DNA of 64,000 nt from Phaeodactylibacter xiamenensis (GCF_000759025.1 NZ_JPOS01000077.1:55560-119559); one strand, 5' to 3'; counted from the stretch's first letter, positions 19,457 to 28,195 are shown. Notes: generated by a model from the letters alone, not told the origin. Program-made: numbers and translations.

Positions 19457-20899
19457 TTAGGCCTGTACCATCTCGCCAATCAGGGTGGCGCTTGTGGCAT
19501 CGTTTACTTTCACGTAGCAGTAGTCGCCGGGTTGGTAACCAGGCTGTTTGTCGAAAACCAGCATTTTATTCTGGGAATTCCGGCCCTTGAACTGCTGATC
19601 AGACTTCCTGGAATCGCCTTCGATCAATACTTTGAAGGTCTTACCGATGTCCTGCTTGTTGTGGGCAAAGGATACCTGCGTTTGCAAACGGATGATTTCC
19701 TGCAGGCGGCGTTTCTTCACCTCAAGTGGGATGTCATCTTCATACTTACGGGCAGCCATTGTGCCGGGGCGTTCTGAGTAGTAGAACATATAGGACATAC
19801 TGTAATTCGCAAATTCAATCATGCTCAGGGTTTCCTGATGCTCTTCTTCCGTTTCGCTGCAGAAGCCGGCGATAATATCGGAGGAAATCGCACAGTCAGG
19901 CATGATTTCGTAGATGCGGCGTACCTTGTTCATATACCACTCCCGGTCGTAAGTCCGGTTCATCAGGTCAAGCACACGGCTGTTGCCAGACTGTACCGGC
20001 AGGTGGATGTACTTGCAGATGTTATCGTACTTTTTCATGGTATAGAGCACCTCGTCCGTAATGTCTTTCGGGTGAGAAGTGCTGAACCGTATGCGGAGGT
20101 CAGGGTGGACTAGTGCCACCATCTCCAGGAGATTGGCAAAGGTGACTGTTTCTTCGGTCTCCGGGTTTTCCCATTTGTAGGAGTCGACGTTTTGCCCCAG
20201 CAGGGTAACTTCCCGGTAGCCCCGTTCGTACAAATCAGTGGCTTCCGCTACGATGCTGAACGCATTGCGGCTCCGTTCCCGCCCACGGGTGAAAGGCACC
20301 ACGCAGAAGGAGCACATATTGTCACAGCCCCGCATGATGGAAATAAAAGCCGTCACGCCATTACTGTCGAGGCGCATGGGGTTGATGTCGGCGTAGGTCT
20401 CTTCACGGGAAAGAAAGACGTTGATGCCTTTGTCCCCGTCTTCGGCTGTAGCAATCAGTTTGGGCAGGTCACGGTAAGCGTCCGGGCCAATGACGAGGTC
20501 TACCAGCTTTTCTTCGTCCAGCAATTTGGTCTTCAGCCGCTCTGCCATACAGCCAAGGACACCTACCAAAGTGCCGGGGCGGTTGTTTTTTACCTTGTCG
20601 AACACCCGCAGCCGCTTGCGTACGGTATCTTCCGCTTTTTCCCGGATAGAGCAGGTGTTGATGAGGATGAGGTCTGCAATTTCCATATTGCGGGTAGACT
20701 GATATCCTTCCTGCCCCAAAATGGACGCTACAATCTCGCTGTCGCTAAAGTTCATCTGGCAGCCGTAGCTCTCAATGTAGAAATGCCGAACCCCTTCCGG
20801 GTGGGCCTCTGCGGCCTGCTCCTGAAAAAAAGCTTCGCCTTGTCGCTGTTCGTCTATGGTCTTGGTCAAGCCGACCAAGGTTGGATTATCATCGTACAT
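19457..20899 (-). CDS. miaB: tRNA-2-methylthio-N6-dimethylallyladenosine synthase
   Basis: Radical-SAM methylthiotransferase that modifies A37 of tRNAs reading UNN codons. The UPF0004 domain begins with [13 protein letters not shown]. The radical-SAM cluster motif is in [20 protein letters not shown], and the TRAM domain lies at the C-terminus (residues 415-478). The 480-residue length is typical for Bacteroidota MiaB. It is cytoplasmic and is followed directly by the sigma-54 activator gene. Confidence 0.97.
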   Translation of the reverse strand: MYDDNPTLVGLTKTIDEQRQGEAFFQEQAAEAHPEGVRHFYIESYGCQMNFSDSEIVASILGQEGYQSTRNMEIADLILINTCSIREKAEDTVRKRLRVFDKVKNNRPGTLVGVLGCMAERLKTKLLDEEKLVDLVIGPDAYRDLPKLIATAEDGDKGINVFLSREETYADINPMRLDSNGVTAFISIMRGCDNMCSFCVVPFTRGRERSRNAFSIVAEATDLYERGYREVTLLGQNVDSYKWENPETEETVTFANLLEMVALVHPDLRIRFSTSHPKDITDEVLYTMKKYDNICKYIHLPVQSGNSRVLDLMNRTYDREWYMNKVRRIYEIMPDCAISSDIIAGFCSETEEEHQETLSMIEFANYSMSYMFYYSERPGTMAARKYEDDIPLEVKKRRLQEIIRLQTQVSFAHNKQDIGKTFKVLIEGDSRKSDQQFKGRNSQNKMLVFDKQPGYQPGDYCYVKVNDATSATLIGEMVQA

Positions 20900-20925
20900 C
20901 GTCGTCCCGTTTTCAAAGTAGTCGG

Positions 20926-20933
20926 CAAAGATA
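20926..20933 (-). promoter_or_regulatory. Putative -7 element (TAnnTTTG) of miaB
   Basis: The minus strand reads TATCTTTG 27 bases before the ATG. A TTG lies 23 bases upstream (20957-20959), slightly farther than usual. The transcript leader would be about 20 bases. Confidence 0.45.
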
Positions 20934-21114
20934 AAATAAATTCACCGGCTGAGTGACAATTTGGCAGGTAGATTTTGTAATTTGTCTAAGGGCTTCTCGA
21001 AAGTTGTGTATTTGATTTTTGCCCCACTACTTATTATGAAAACCTTAACAACTCCGGGCACACCGGGTTCAGCCAAAATCGCATCAAATACCTGTACATC
21101 CAAACCTGAAAACC

Positions 21115-21933
21115 ATGAAAATGACACTTCGCACCCTGATCCCATTATTCGTACTGGCTTTTTCAGCTATGGCCTGTGACGGACGCTCCGGCTCCTCAGA
21201 TTATTCCTATGCCATGGAGGAAGCTCAGGCTATTCCTGATCAAACCACCGAAGCTAAGTCTGGTGGCGGGCCTGGTGAGGCTGTCCCGGAAAAGAAAGTG
21301 ATCCGCACGGCCCGGTTGCGGATGGAAGTGGCCGACTACGAGGAGGCGATTAGGAAGGCGAAGCAGGTCATCACGGCATTTGAGGCCGAAATTACATCCG
21401 AGGAAGAACGGCAGTACGGGCAGCAACTGGAGAATCAGCTGGTGATCCGGCTGGCACCTGCACAACTGGACTCCATGCTCAATGCCCTGGAGGGGCTGGC
21501 GCTGCAAATTGACTCTCGTTCGGTTAATGCGGAGGATGTTACGCGGCAGTACGTTGACCTTGAAACCCGGCTGGCATCCAAGCGTGCCGTCATTGCCCGT
21601 TACCAGGAGCTTTTGGCGGAAGCCCGGAATGTAAACGACGTGCTGGCTGTGGAGAACAACCTGCGACAGGTCATCGAGGAGGTGGAGTCTATGGAGGCTC
21701 AGTTCCGTTACCTGAAGCAGCAGGTAGACCGGAGCACCATTTACCTGACTTTGTACGAGACCAGCTCAGCGGGTATTGCCCAGCGCAGCTTTGGCAGTAA
21801 AATAGCGATGGCTTTTGCAGATGGATGGGGGCTGCTGAAGAACCTGGTACTCGGTGCCATTACTGCCTGGCCCGTACTGATTCTACTGGCACTGCTCATT
21901 TGGTGGTGGCGCCGGCGCCGGTCAAAGCGATAG
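21115..21933 (+). CDS. DUF4349 lipoprotein with C-terminal membrane helix
   Basis: A 272-residue envelope protein. The signal peptide ends in the lipobox FSAMAC (Cys about 21). A DUF4349 domain covers residues 60-250: VIRTARLRMEVADYEEAI, a long coiled coil near 150-215 with YVDLETRL and ENNLRQVIEEVE, then one membrane helix and the basic end WWRRRRSKR. The family function is unknown. A lipid anchor plus a C-terminal helix implies both ends touch membranes. No operon partner is evident. Confidence 0.88.
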   Translation: MKMTLRTLIPLFVLAFSAMACDGRSGSSDYSYAMEEAQAIPDQTTEAKSGGGPGEAVPEKKVIRTARLRMEVADYEEAIRKAKQVITAFEAEITSEEERQYGQQLENQLVIRLAPAQLDSMLNALEGLALQIDSRSVNAEDVTRQYVDLETRLASKRAVIARYQELLAEARNVNDVLAVENNLRQVIEEVESMEAQFRYLKQQVDRSTIYLTLYETSSAGIAQRSFGSKIAMAFADGWGLLKNLVLGAITAWPVLILLALLIWWWRRRRSKR

Positions 21934-22023
21934 CACTACAACAAGATGGAGTTGCTCAACCTGTATCCGGTCAGATTTGGCAGTCGGCCTGTGAGGTGCT
22001 GCAAAGGGGGAATCCGACACAGT

Positions 22024-22122
22024 CTATCCTAGCCGGTTACGGCCTGAAAAGCCCATCATCATAGGCACCACAAACAGGATTATTGCAAAGAGTATCATCA
22101 AAGAAAAAGTTCCGCCTGTCAT
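22024..22122 (-). CDS. Possible 32-residue membrane microprotein
   Basis: An ATG at 22122 opens a 32-codon frame whose product is a single hydrophobic helix (SLMILFAIILFVVP) followed by MMMG and a basic tail GRNRLG. It occupies most of the 291-base gap between the DUF4349 gene and the kinase pseudogene. Transcription and translation are unproven; a helix-only product from a chance frame is possible. Confidence 0.35.
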   Translation of the reverse strand: MTGGTFSLMILFAIILFVVPMMMGFSGRNRLG

Positions 22123-22224
22123 GATTGTCGATTTTGGTGATGAATTAACTTCAAGGTAAGCGGAACAGCGGCCGGGAGCGTTGACAGGGGTCAGCGGCGG
22201 GGCTGATTTTTGATAGGGTGTGGT

Positions 22225-22952
22225 TTATGGTAAAGGAAAGCGGAGGGTGAAAGTGGTACCACGCCCTTCGCCCATGCTTTCTACTGAAACACTGCCTTCA
22301 TGCCGTTCCATAATACGTTTGACAATAGCCAGCCCGGCACCCGTCCCGGGGAAACGATCCCGGGTATGCACAGACTTGAACAATTCAAAAAGTCGTTCTC
22401 GATTTTGGAGCGGGATGCCTATGCCGTTGTCTTTTACCGCCAGGATGACTGTTCCATCCTTCTTTTGTCCGGTAACCTGAATCTGCGGATGATCCACGGA
22501 CCGGGTAGCTTTGACGGCATTGCTCAGCAGGTTAGTCATGACCTGACGAAAGAGTAGGGGGTCGAAGTAGCAGTCCGGCAGGGGAGACTGGATCGTGAAA
22601 CGGTATCGTTTCAGGAGATCAGGATAATAGTGTTTCAATTGGTTGAAAATATCGTTCGTTAGGGTTTCAGTTGAGATCTTTTCAGGCTGCAACTCCATTT
22701 CATCCGCTGTTAAATAGAGCGATACGTCTTCCACCATTTCCTTCATATGGGTCAGCACGCGCTGTAAATGGTCAAGAGACTGCCGGGCACCGATGTTAAG
22801 GGTGTCTTTTGCTTCTATTTAGATCAGTTCGGCGAAGTTTAAGGCAGAGGAGAGCGGCGCCTTCAGATCGTGGCTCACGGTATAGTTAAAGGTATTCAGT
22901 TTATCTTCTTTATTGGCCAGCAGATCGTCGATCGTTTTCAGGTCTTGCGTTT
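22225..22952 (-). pseudogene. Sensor histidine kinase, C-terminal part (HisKA + HATPase), disrupted
   Basis: This is the 3' part of a kinase gene cut by the IS4-like element. Read in frame from the element boundary it gives KTQDLKTIDDLLANKEDK, then the phospho-acceptor helix FNYTVSHDLKAPLSSAL, then a TAA (22819-22821) inside the helix, then the second HisKA helix and a complete HATPase domain (NLLSNAVKA, DNGIGIP, GTGAGLAIV). The annotatable frame restarts at a GTG at 22758. The nonsense codon alone would destroy kinase function, so the gene was probably dead independently of the insertion. The matching N-terminal part is at 24251-24903. Confidence 0.85.
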
Positions 22953-22974
22953 TTCATTGCCGTACACTTTTATT

Positions 22975-24048
22975 TCACGGGAAGTTCTTTGAAAATTGGA
23001 AAGAAAGATTCATAGCATGCCTGACATAAAATCGGACAGCCCTCAGTCCAATCTGAAACACGGACAAGCTATCGATTCGGTCTTTACGGCAGAATTTGCC
23101 CAACTGAGCTGAGGTTCGGGCATCAAACTCGAACAAGATACAGATGATGAAAGCCAGGCTAGCCACGATCAAGAGATTGAACAAGGTTTGAGGCTCTTCA
23201 ATCCTGGTTTTATGAATGTGGAATCCGCGAGATTTGATATCGCCGAAAAAGGTTTCAATGTGATACCTCTTTCGGTAATATGTTTCGGCTTGTGGGCCAT
23301 ATTCCAAGCTGGTCAACAGATACAAAGGTCGGTCATATCGGGTCCGGTCATGCCAGAACAAGACATTGACTGGCCCAAACCCTTGCTTAGTCACATACAT
23401 TTGGGGCAGGAACAAGCTTTTTTGACCGATACTTGCGGCCAAATGGCCAAAAGCCGAAGCATTCTCCATGTTCGGATGATCGGCTACCAAAGTATCCTTC
23501 GCCGTTTTTAGCACGTACTCCCAACCGTGAGCCAAACAAGACTGTTGCAACTCGCAGCCGTCGAATTCGGCATCTCCCAGCAGGAAAATCCGGCAATCCT
23601 GTTCCAGGATACTGTCCATAAGCATCGCCACTTGACCGATAATGGCCACGTGCATGTGTTCCGGGAAATGGCCTTTGGGAGCTTTACGAACTACCCAACA
23701 AATGGGAATGGCTCGCCTGCGCCAGATTACACTGACCATCAGCGCCATGCAGTCTTTGCCCACACAGGAGCCATCGATGGCCAGAACTAACTCTCCAGCC
23801 TTGCTCAGAGAGTGGAGAATCGGAAGAAGGTAGGGTATAAAGTGTACCGTGACATCGGTCCACTTATTTTGCAACCAACGCTTGGCCTTCTTGACCCGAC
23901 TTTCCAGGTCAGTGGGGTCTTCCATATGGCGGCCCAACTCTGATAAAGATGCCCGGCCACCTTTGATTAAGGCACCTAATAAACCAGATAAGACGGTTAA
24001 TCGACGCAAGGCGTTGCCTTGTGGAACCTCAGATTGATGCTTTATCAA
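22975..24048 (-). CDS. IS4-family-like DDE transposase (copy A)
   Basis: A 357-residue DDE transposase. The acidic residues appear in LAIDGSCVGKD, LLGDAEFDG and the signature YRKRYHIETFFGDIK, which fits the IS4-family Y-(2)-R-(3)-E-(6)-K pattern exactly. The start is uncertain: the frame is open upstream and the first codon given is TTG. It differs from copy B at few positions (for example KGHFPEH against KLPFPEH, and RHAMNL against RHALNL), so the two are recent copies. Confidence 0.93.
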   Translation of the reverse strand: MIKHQSEVPQGNALRRLTVLSGLLGALIKGGRASLSELGRHMEDPTDLESRVKKAKRWLQNKWTDVTVHFIPYLLPILHSLSKAGELVLAIDGSCVGKDCMALMVSVIWRRRAIPICWVVRKAPKGHFPEHMHVAIIGQVAMLMDSILEQDCRIFLLGDAEFDGCELQQSCLAHGWEYVLKTAKDTLVADHPNMENASAFGHLAASIGQKSLFLPQMYVTKQGFGPVNVLFWHDRTRYDRPLYLLTSLEYGPQAETYYRKRYHIETFFGDIKSRGFHIHKTRIEEPQTLFNLLIVASLAFIICILFEFDARTSAQLGKFCRKDRIDSLSVFQIGLRAVRFYVRHAMNLSFQFSKNFP

Positions 24049-24134
24049 CCATTTTTTAGATCTTTGCAGAACGGCATTTTGAAAGGGTTTTCTGCAAAGA
24101 TTTTTAAAATCTCAGAAAACCCTTATTTTTTCTG

Positions 24135-24250
24135 TCTCTCTTTCCAAACTTTCAATGAACTTTTTGCCGAGCTAAAAGTGTACGGCAATGAATCTCTCTT
24201 TCCAAACTTTCAATGAACTTTTTGCCGAGCTAAAAGTGTACGGCAATGAA
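24135..24250. repeat. Perfect 58-bp tandem duplication of the IS end
   Basis: Bases 24135-24192 and 24193-24250 are identical. Each unit carries the terminal 58 bases of the element, including the whole 20-bp inverted repeat ending GGCAATGAA. Copy B at 42105 has this segment only once. Confidence 0.95.
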
Positions 24251-24903
24251 TTGCGTTTTGACCTCTACTTCCCGCTGCAGGATTTCAGCAAATTTTTTCC
24301 TTCGCCTGACTTTAGCGCCAGAAAGGTCGCTACGCTGAGAGCAAGTAGACTGACCAAGACAAAGATAATAATCCAGGTTTGGTATTTCCATTGTGCAATC
24401 CGCTTTTGATACTGTAATTGCCGGATATCTTCCTGCTGCTTTTGATTTTTGAATTTGGCGCTGTAAAAAGCAGTCAGACGTGCTTTTTCCTCATTGAAAA
24501 GTTCGGCATCCGCTTGCTGTATAATTTTGACGGATGCCAGCGCTGATTCAAAATCTCCGATGGTGGTGTAGTACTGCTCGGCCAGTTCCAGCGCCCGCAG
24601 TCTGGTTGTTTGAGATTTAATGTCCGCTTCCTGTAATTCCCGGACTATGGTTCCGGTCTGCTTCAGGGCGCCGATGGCGAGGTAGTATTTCCCTAAGGAC
24701 ACCTTGACCTTGTTTATGTAAAGCCCCTCCACATACAGGAAGGCGCTATCCAGCAGCGGTTTGGCGCGCTCGGGTTGCTGAAGTTTTTCGATGTATAACT
24801 CCGCAACGGTGATGTAGGCAAAGCCGGCTGTTTTCATATTCAAGCGTTTATCCAGCCGGTCCAGGTTTTGTATGCACAATTGCCCATAGTGCAAGGCAGA
24901 GTC
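24251..24903 (-). pseudogene. Sensor histidine kinase, N-terminal part (TPR + membrane helix), disrupted
   Basis: Encodes TPR-like helices (DSALHYGQ, RAKPLLDSAFLYVEG, LELAEQYYTTIGD), a linker coiled coil and one membrane helix (WIIIFVLVSLLALSVATFLAL). After the helix the frame breaks in a six-base T-run (24293-24298 on the plus strand). Adding one base would restore KKFAEILQREVEVKTQ, which runs straight into the C-terminal part beyond the insertion sequence. The N-terminus is lost at the IS630 element: beyond it the same frame meets a stop within about ten codons. The parent would be a TPR-HisKA-HATPase kinase of the type common in Bacteroidota. Confidence 0.8.
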
Positions 24904-24984
24904 TAGTGGTCTGTCAAAGTTAAAGATAGGGGTTGGAAAAGACATCTAAAAGGTTGAACTTACCTGCAACGAACCTCAGTTGCG

Positions 24985-25428
24985 ATGAATAAAAAATACA
25001 TTATCAGGCTAAGCGAATCAGAGCGCGAAGAAGCTCTGCGGGTCACTACACAGCTAAAAGGGAGCAATCAAAAAGTACGTCGGGCTCAAATTCTTCTACA
25101 GGCCGACGTTAACGGCGCGAACTGGCCCGATAAGCAAATCTCGGAGGCTTACCGCTGCCGCGTCAGCACTGTAGAAAATACACGCAGGCGCTTCGTTGAG
25201 CATGGTTTTTCGGAATGTTTGAACCGTAAAAAGCGGGACACCCCACCAAACCCCAAGCTGCTTGATGGAAAACAGGAGGCGTCCATCATTGCCATGCGGC
25301 TTGGGGCTGCTCCCAAAGGCTATGCCAACTGGTCTTTGCGGCTGCTTGCCCGCAAGGTGGTGGAATTGGGAGTGGTTGAGCAGATCAGCCACGAGACGGT
25401 ACGCAATACGCTAAAAAAAACGGTATGA
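24985..25428 (+). CDS. IS630 transposase, upstream frame (helix-turn-helix part)
   Basis: A 147-residue product covering the N-terminal DNA-binding half: helix-turn-helix segments around KQISEAYRCRVSTVENTRRR and a winged-helix part ending ISHETVRNTLKK. It ends at a TGA that overlaps the ATG of the downstream frame (ATGA). The eight-base A-run at 25413-25420 just before the stop is the likely slippage site that joins it to the catalytic half. Confidence 0.85.
   Translation: MNKKYIIRLSESEREEALRVTTQLKGSNQKVRRAQILLQADVNGANWPDKQISEAYRCRVSTVENTRRRFVEHGFSECLNRKKRDTPPNPKLLDGKQEASIIAMRLGAAPKGYANWSLRLLARKVVELGVVEQISHETVRNTLKKTV
25413..25421 (+). promoter_or_regulatory. Probable -1 ribosomal frameshift site (A-AAA-AAA-C)
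   Basis: In the upstream frame the codons read CTA AAA AAA ACG GTA TGA. Slipping back one base gives AAA AAA AAC GGT ATG and continues into the catalytic frame. The fused sequence LKKNG...WVIPPETDAEFV matches the join expected in single-frame IS630 transposases. Confidence 0.6.
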
Positions 25429-26123
25429 ATTCGCAGCAGAGCCTTGAGTATTGGGTTATCCCACCAGAAACAGACGCAGAGTTTGTGGCGTGTATGGAAG
25501 AGGTGCTAGATACCTACGAATTGCCCTACGACCCTCTGCGCCCGATGGTGTGCATGGATGAACAGCCAGTCCAGCTCGTAAAGGAGACACGCAAGCCCAT
25601 TGAGGCTACTAAAGCACGCCCTAAACGGGTCGACTATGAATACGAGCGGGCTGGGACAGCCAGTATCTTTATGTTTTGCGAACCCTTGGCAGGCTGGCGC
25701 CAAGCCACAGCACGCGATCAGCGGACCAAAGCCGACTGGGCCTTAGAAGTTGCACAGCTGCTTGATACCCGATACGTTGACTGCAAACAGGTCACACTAG
25801 TTTGTGACAATCTGAACACCCACACTAAAGGGGCATTCTATGAGGTGTTCACGCCTGAAAAAGCAAGAGCCTATGTCAAGCGCATCCATTTTGTGTACAC
25901 ACCAAAACATGGCAGCTGGCTTAATATTGCAGAGAATGAGCTTAGCGCAATGACAAGGCAGTGCCTCAAAAACCGGCGAATAGGGACATTGGAAACGCTA
26001 CAAGAAGAAATAGCAGCATGGGCGACGGATGTCAATCTAACTCAACGGGAAGTTGACTGGCAAATGAAAGTCGGTGATGCTCGCATCAAACTCAAGGCGG
26101 TCTATCCTAAAGTCAAGACATGA
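25425..26123 (+). CDS. IS630 transposase, downstream frame (DDE catalytic part)
   Basis: A 232-residue product carrying the IS630 DDE domain: PMVCMDEQP (first Asp), LVCDNLNTHTKGAFYE (second Asp) and GSWLNIAENELS (Glu). Alone it lacks the DNA-binding half, so active transposase probably needs the -1 frameshift product of about 375 residues. No lesion is visible in either half, so the element may be active. Confidence 0.88.
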   Translation: MNSQQSLEYWVIPPETDAEFVACMEEVLDTYELPYDPLRPMVCMDEQPVQLVKETRKPIEATKARPKRVDYEYERAGTASIFMFCEPLAGWRQATARDQRTKADWALEVAQLLDTRYVDCKQVTLVCDNLNTHTKGAFYEVFTPEKARAYVKRIHFVYTPKHGSWLNIAENELSAMTRQCLKNRRIGTLETLQEEIAAWATDVNLTQREVDWQMKVGDARIKLKAVYPKVKT

Positions 26124-26268
26124 GCCTTCCATAGCCAACCCCCATCTTTTATGTTGACAGACCACTAGATAAAATGAAGTGCCGCCCCTGGCTTACCTCA
26201 TTCCGGGCAAGTCAGGGGTAATGGCAGCACAAGCTCCAGACCATTAATTTGTGCAATTAATTACGGAA

Positions 26269-26308
26269 GGAGGTTGGATGAGGCGTTCATCCAGCCTCCA
26301 TTTTTTTT
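26269..26308 (+). terminator. Rho-independent terminator
   Basis: GGAGGTTGGATGA (26269-26281) pairs with TCATCCAGCCTCC (26287-26299) over 13 positions, including one G-T pair, with a 5-base loop, followed by eight Ts. No intact gene precedes it on this strand apart from the IS630 transposase ending 145 bases earlier. Confidence 0.85.
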
Positions 26309-26540
26309 AAAAAAAATGCTGGCTCTGGGAATTTTTCTTTCCCGCCTGCTGTATGTATGTCTGACAACAGCAAATAACCCTTCAAAAATACATCAGGGCG
26401 TATAGATTTCACGCTCTAAAGAAGTAAGCCATATTGTATCCGAACCGTAGCAGCGTTTCTGTACAGCGCTCTGGTGCCCGCCTGTGTGGGGTAGGGTATA
26501 CCGTTTGGTGCGATAGGGTTTATGCAAGCATCTGGATACT

Positions 26541-26571
26541 GCGGTCGATGGTTCGAATCCATCTGGCGCTT
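26541..26571 (+). pseudogene. tRNA-like 3' half (T-arm and acceptor strand)
   Basis: A perfect T-arm, GATGG-TTCGAAT-CCATC (26547-26563), is followed by a seven-base acceptor strand TGGCGCT and a T in the discriminator position. No CCA is encoded. No acceptable D-arm or anticodon arm is found in the 75 bases upstream, so this is a fragment or part of a rearranged tRNA gene. Confidence 0.55.
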
Positions 26572-26574
26572 AAT

Positions 26575-26602
26575 CGTGCCATAGTTCAGCTGGTTAGAAC
26601 AC
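26575..26602 (+). pseudogene. tRNA-like 5' half (acceptor strand and D-arm)
   Basis: CGTGCCA (acceptor), TA (positions 8-9), and a perfect D-arm GTTC-AGCTGGTTA-GAAC (26584-26600). It lies four bases after the 3'-half fragment, and its acceptor strand can pair with that fragment's acceptor strand over six positions. An anticodon arm does not follow directly; about 51 bases of other sequence intervene. Confidence 0.55.
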
Positions 26603-26652
26603 AGTACTTGTTTTCACGGGGCTTTGCCCTGTACCAAACGCCATTTTGGGCA

Positions 26653-26669
26653 ATGGACTGATAATCCAT
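26653..26669 (+). pseudogene. tRNA-like anticodon arm, Ile(GAT)
   Basis: ATGGA-CTGATAA-TCCAT forms a perfect five-pair stem and seven-base loop with anticodon GAT. The expected D-arm is 51 bases away instead of adjacent, and the following T-arm is degenerate. Confidence 0.45.
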
Positions 26670-27091
26670 CTGGAAGTTCTCAGGTTCTTCCCTGTAAAAA
26701 ACCTGGACCGTACGTGCAGCAGCGGATGCCCGTGGATTTTATAGTCAGGCTGTAAGCGATTCACCATCCGAAGGGCTACCGGTTGGGCAGGATACCGTCT
26801 GCCGGAGGCTGTGCACTTGGAAAGGCTTTTGGTGCTGCTCCGACGGGAAACTGTCATACAATGTACCAAATGTCTTTTTCGCAGCGCCGTGGGTAGCAGG
26901 TACGCCTGTTGCATTACGGGGCGGCGGGCTATGGTAATCCCCGGGAATTCGGCAGGGTTGTCAAGGCTCAACTGTACAGGCTGCCACAGACTGAATGCCG
27001 GGCTCGTATCCCTGGGATTGAGGCGCCGTTGCTGTACGTTTTGTAAGGAATCAAAATTTTTAAATAGTTCACAACTGCAAAAAACCAAGTC

Positions 27092-28195
27092 ATGAAATTC
27101 GTAACGATCAGCCGTCATGAGGTTGGCCTGTTGTTCCGGGGCAAGTCCTTTGTAGGCGTGCGCCTCGAAGGTTGGCATGTAGTGGGCTGGAGGCAGGAAT
27201 TGCTGGTGTTCGACCGGACCACGCCATTAGTTTTGCCTGTTGACCTGAGCATTTTGCTGGAGGATGAGCGCTTTCGGGCTGAAGTCCACCTGGTAGAAGT
27301 AAAGGACCACGAGCGTTGCCTGGAGTACCGGGACGGGCTGTTCCACAACCTGTTGTTGCCAGGGCGCCATGTCTACTGGAAGTCTGGTATCGACTACGAC
27401 TTCCGGATGGTAGATACCCGCAAGGATGAAGTCGGGGCCGTTATCGAACCAGAGTTGCTCACCAAATTGGTGGTTTTCCGTCAGGTACACCGGTATGATG
27501 TGGCTGCTTATGAGACCGGGCTGTTGCTGATTGACGGTGAACTGAAGCAAAAGCTGTCTGCCGGACGGCACTACTTCTGGAAAACGGCTGAGGACCTGAA
27601 AGTGCTTTTGGCCGACCTGAGGGTGCAGACGATGGAAGTCAGCGGTCAGGAAATCCTCACCAAAGACCGGGTGGGCATCCGGCTCAACTTCCAATTGCAA
27701 TACCGCATTACGGATGTGGAGCGGGCATTGCTGGAAGTGAGCGATATGCCCCGCCAATTGTACCTGTTGGTGCAATTAGCACTGCGGTCTTATGTGGGCA
27801 CCCGAACGCTGGATGAAATCCTGGCGGACAAGGACGCCGTTTACACCAGTATAAGGGACGAACTGGTTGAAGCCGCTGAAAGCCTGGGGGTAGCCGTTTT
27901 ATCCGGAGGCCTGAGGGACATCATCCTGCCCGGCGAAATCCGGGAGATCATGAACCGGGTCCTCGTGGCTGAAAAGCAGACTCAGGCCAATACCATCCTC
28001 CGGCGGGACGAAGCAGCTGCCACCCGTAGCCTGCTCAACTCCGCTAAGCTGATGGAGGACAACGCCATGCTGCTCCGCCTCAAGGAGATGGAGTACGTGG
28101 AGAAGATCGCTGAGAAGATCAACAGCCTTTCTGTCTCCGGTGGCGGACAGGTGATTGATCAGTTGCGCGAGCTTTTTATCGCGGATAAAAAGTAG
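27092..28195 (+). CDS. Slipin / SPFH (band 7) family protein
   Basis: A 367-residue SPFH-domain protein. The N-terminal 150 residues are an extra beta-rich segment, followed by the SPFH core (TMEVSGQEILTKDRVGIRLN, YRITDVERALL, LRSYVGTRTLDEILADKD) and a C-terminal coiled coil (LVAEKQTQANTILRRDEAAA). Slipins scaffold membrane microdomains and often work with NfeD-type partners, but none is adjacent. A clear hydrophobic anchor at the N-terminus is missing, as in the eoslipin-like subgroup. A terminator follows 16 bases after the stop. Confidence 0.9.
   Translation: MKFVTISRHEVGLLFRGKSFVGVRLEGWHVVGWRQELLVFDRTTPLVLPVDLSILLEDERFRAEVHLVEVKDHERCLEYRDGLFHNLLLPGRHVYWKSGIDYDFRMVDTRKDEVGAVIEPELLTKLVVFRQVHRYDVAAYETGLLLIDGELKQKLSAGRHYFWKTAEDLKVLLADLRVQTMEVSGQEILTKDRVGIRLNFQLQYRITDVERALLEVSDMPRQLYLLVQLALRSYVGTRTLDEILADKDAVYTSIRDELVEAAESLGVAVLSGGLRDIILPGEIREIMNRVLVAEKQTQANTILRRDEAAATRSLLNSAKLMEDNAMLLRLKEMEYVEKIAEKINSLSVSGGGQVIDQLRELFIADKK

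Larger units (their letters stand above)
22953..24250 (-). mobile_element. IS4-like insertion sequence, copy A (with duplicated end)
   Basis: The ends share the 20-bp inverted repeat TTCATTGCCGTACACTTTTA. An 8-bp target duplication, TTGCGTTT, flanks it (22945-22952 and 24251-24258). It holds one transposase gene on the minus strand. At the transposase 5' end is a strong hairpin (GGGTTTTCTG/CAGAAAACCC, 24085-24122) that could block read-through transcription from outside. The element is 1298 bp, exactly 58 bp longer than copy B, because its right end is tandemly duplicated. The insertion splits a sensor kinase gene. Confidence 0.95.
24906..26165 (+). mobile_element. IS630-family insertion sequence
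   Basis: A 1260-bp element flanked by a duplicated TA (24904-24905 and 26166-26167), as expected for IS630/Tc1 elements. Imperfect terminal inverted repeats of about 30 bp begin GTGGTCTGTCAA on both ends and run to GGGGTTGG. It contains two overlapping frames that together form one transposase. It sits at the broken N-terminus of the kinase pseudogene. Confidence 0.93.
26168..27091. other. 924-base region without a convincing gene
   Basis: Between the IS630 element and the slipin gene. It contains a strong terminator (26269-26308) and tRNA-like fragments (26541-26669). The remainder, 26700-27090, shows no supported gene; the 194-codon minus-strand frame there has an Arg/Ser/Pro-rich composition typical of a chance frame. 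The region looks like residue from a mobile or tRNA-associated segment. Confidence 0.6.

Noticed and set aside
26541..26700. Permuted (two-piece) tmRNA
   Set aside because: A tag reading frame and pseudoknots are not visible, and the D-arm and anticodon arm are those of ordinary tRNA, unlike tmRNA.
26594..27178. 194-codon minus-strand frame before slipin
   Set aside because: Arg/Ser/Pro-rich without domain pattern, overlaps the slipin start and the tRNA-like fragments; it looks like a chance frame.
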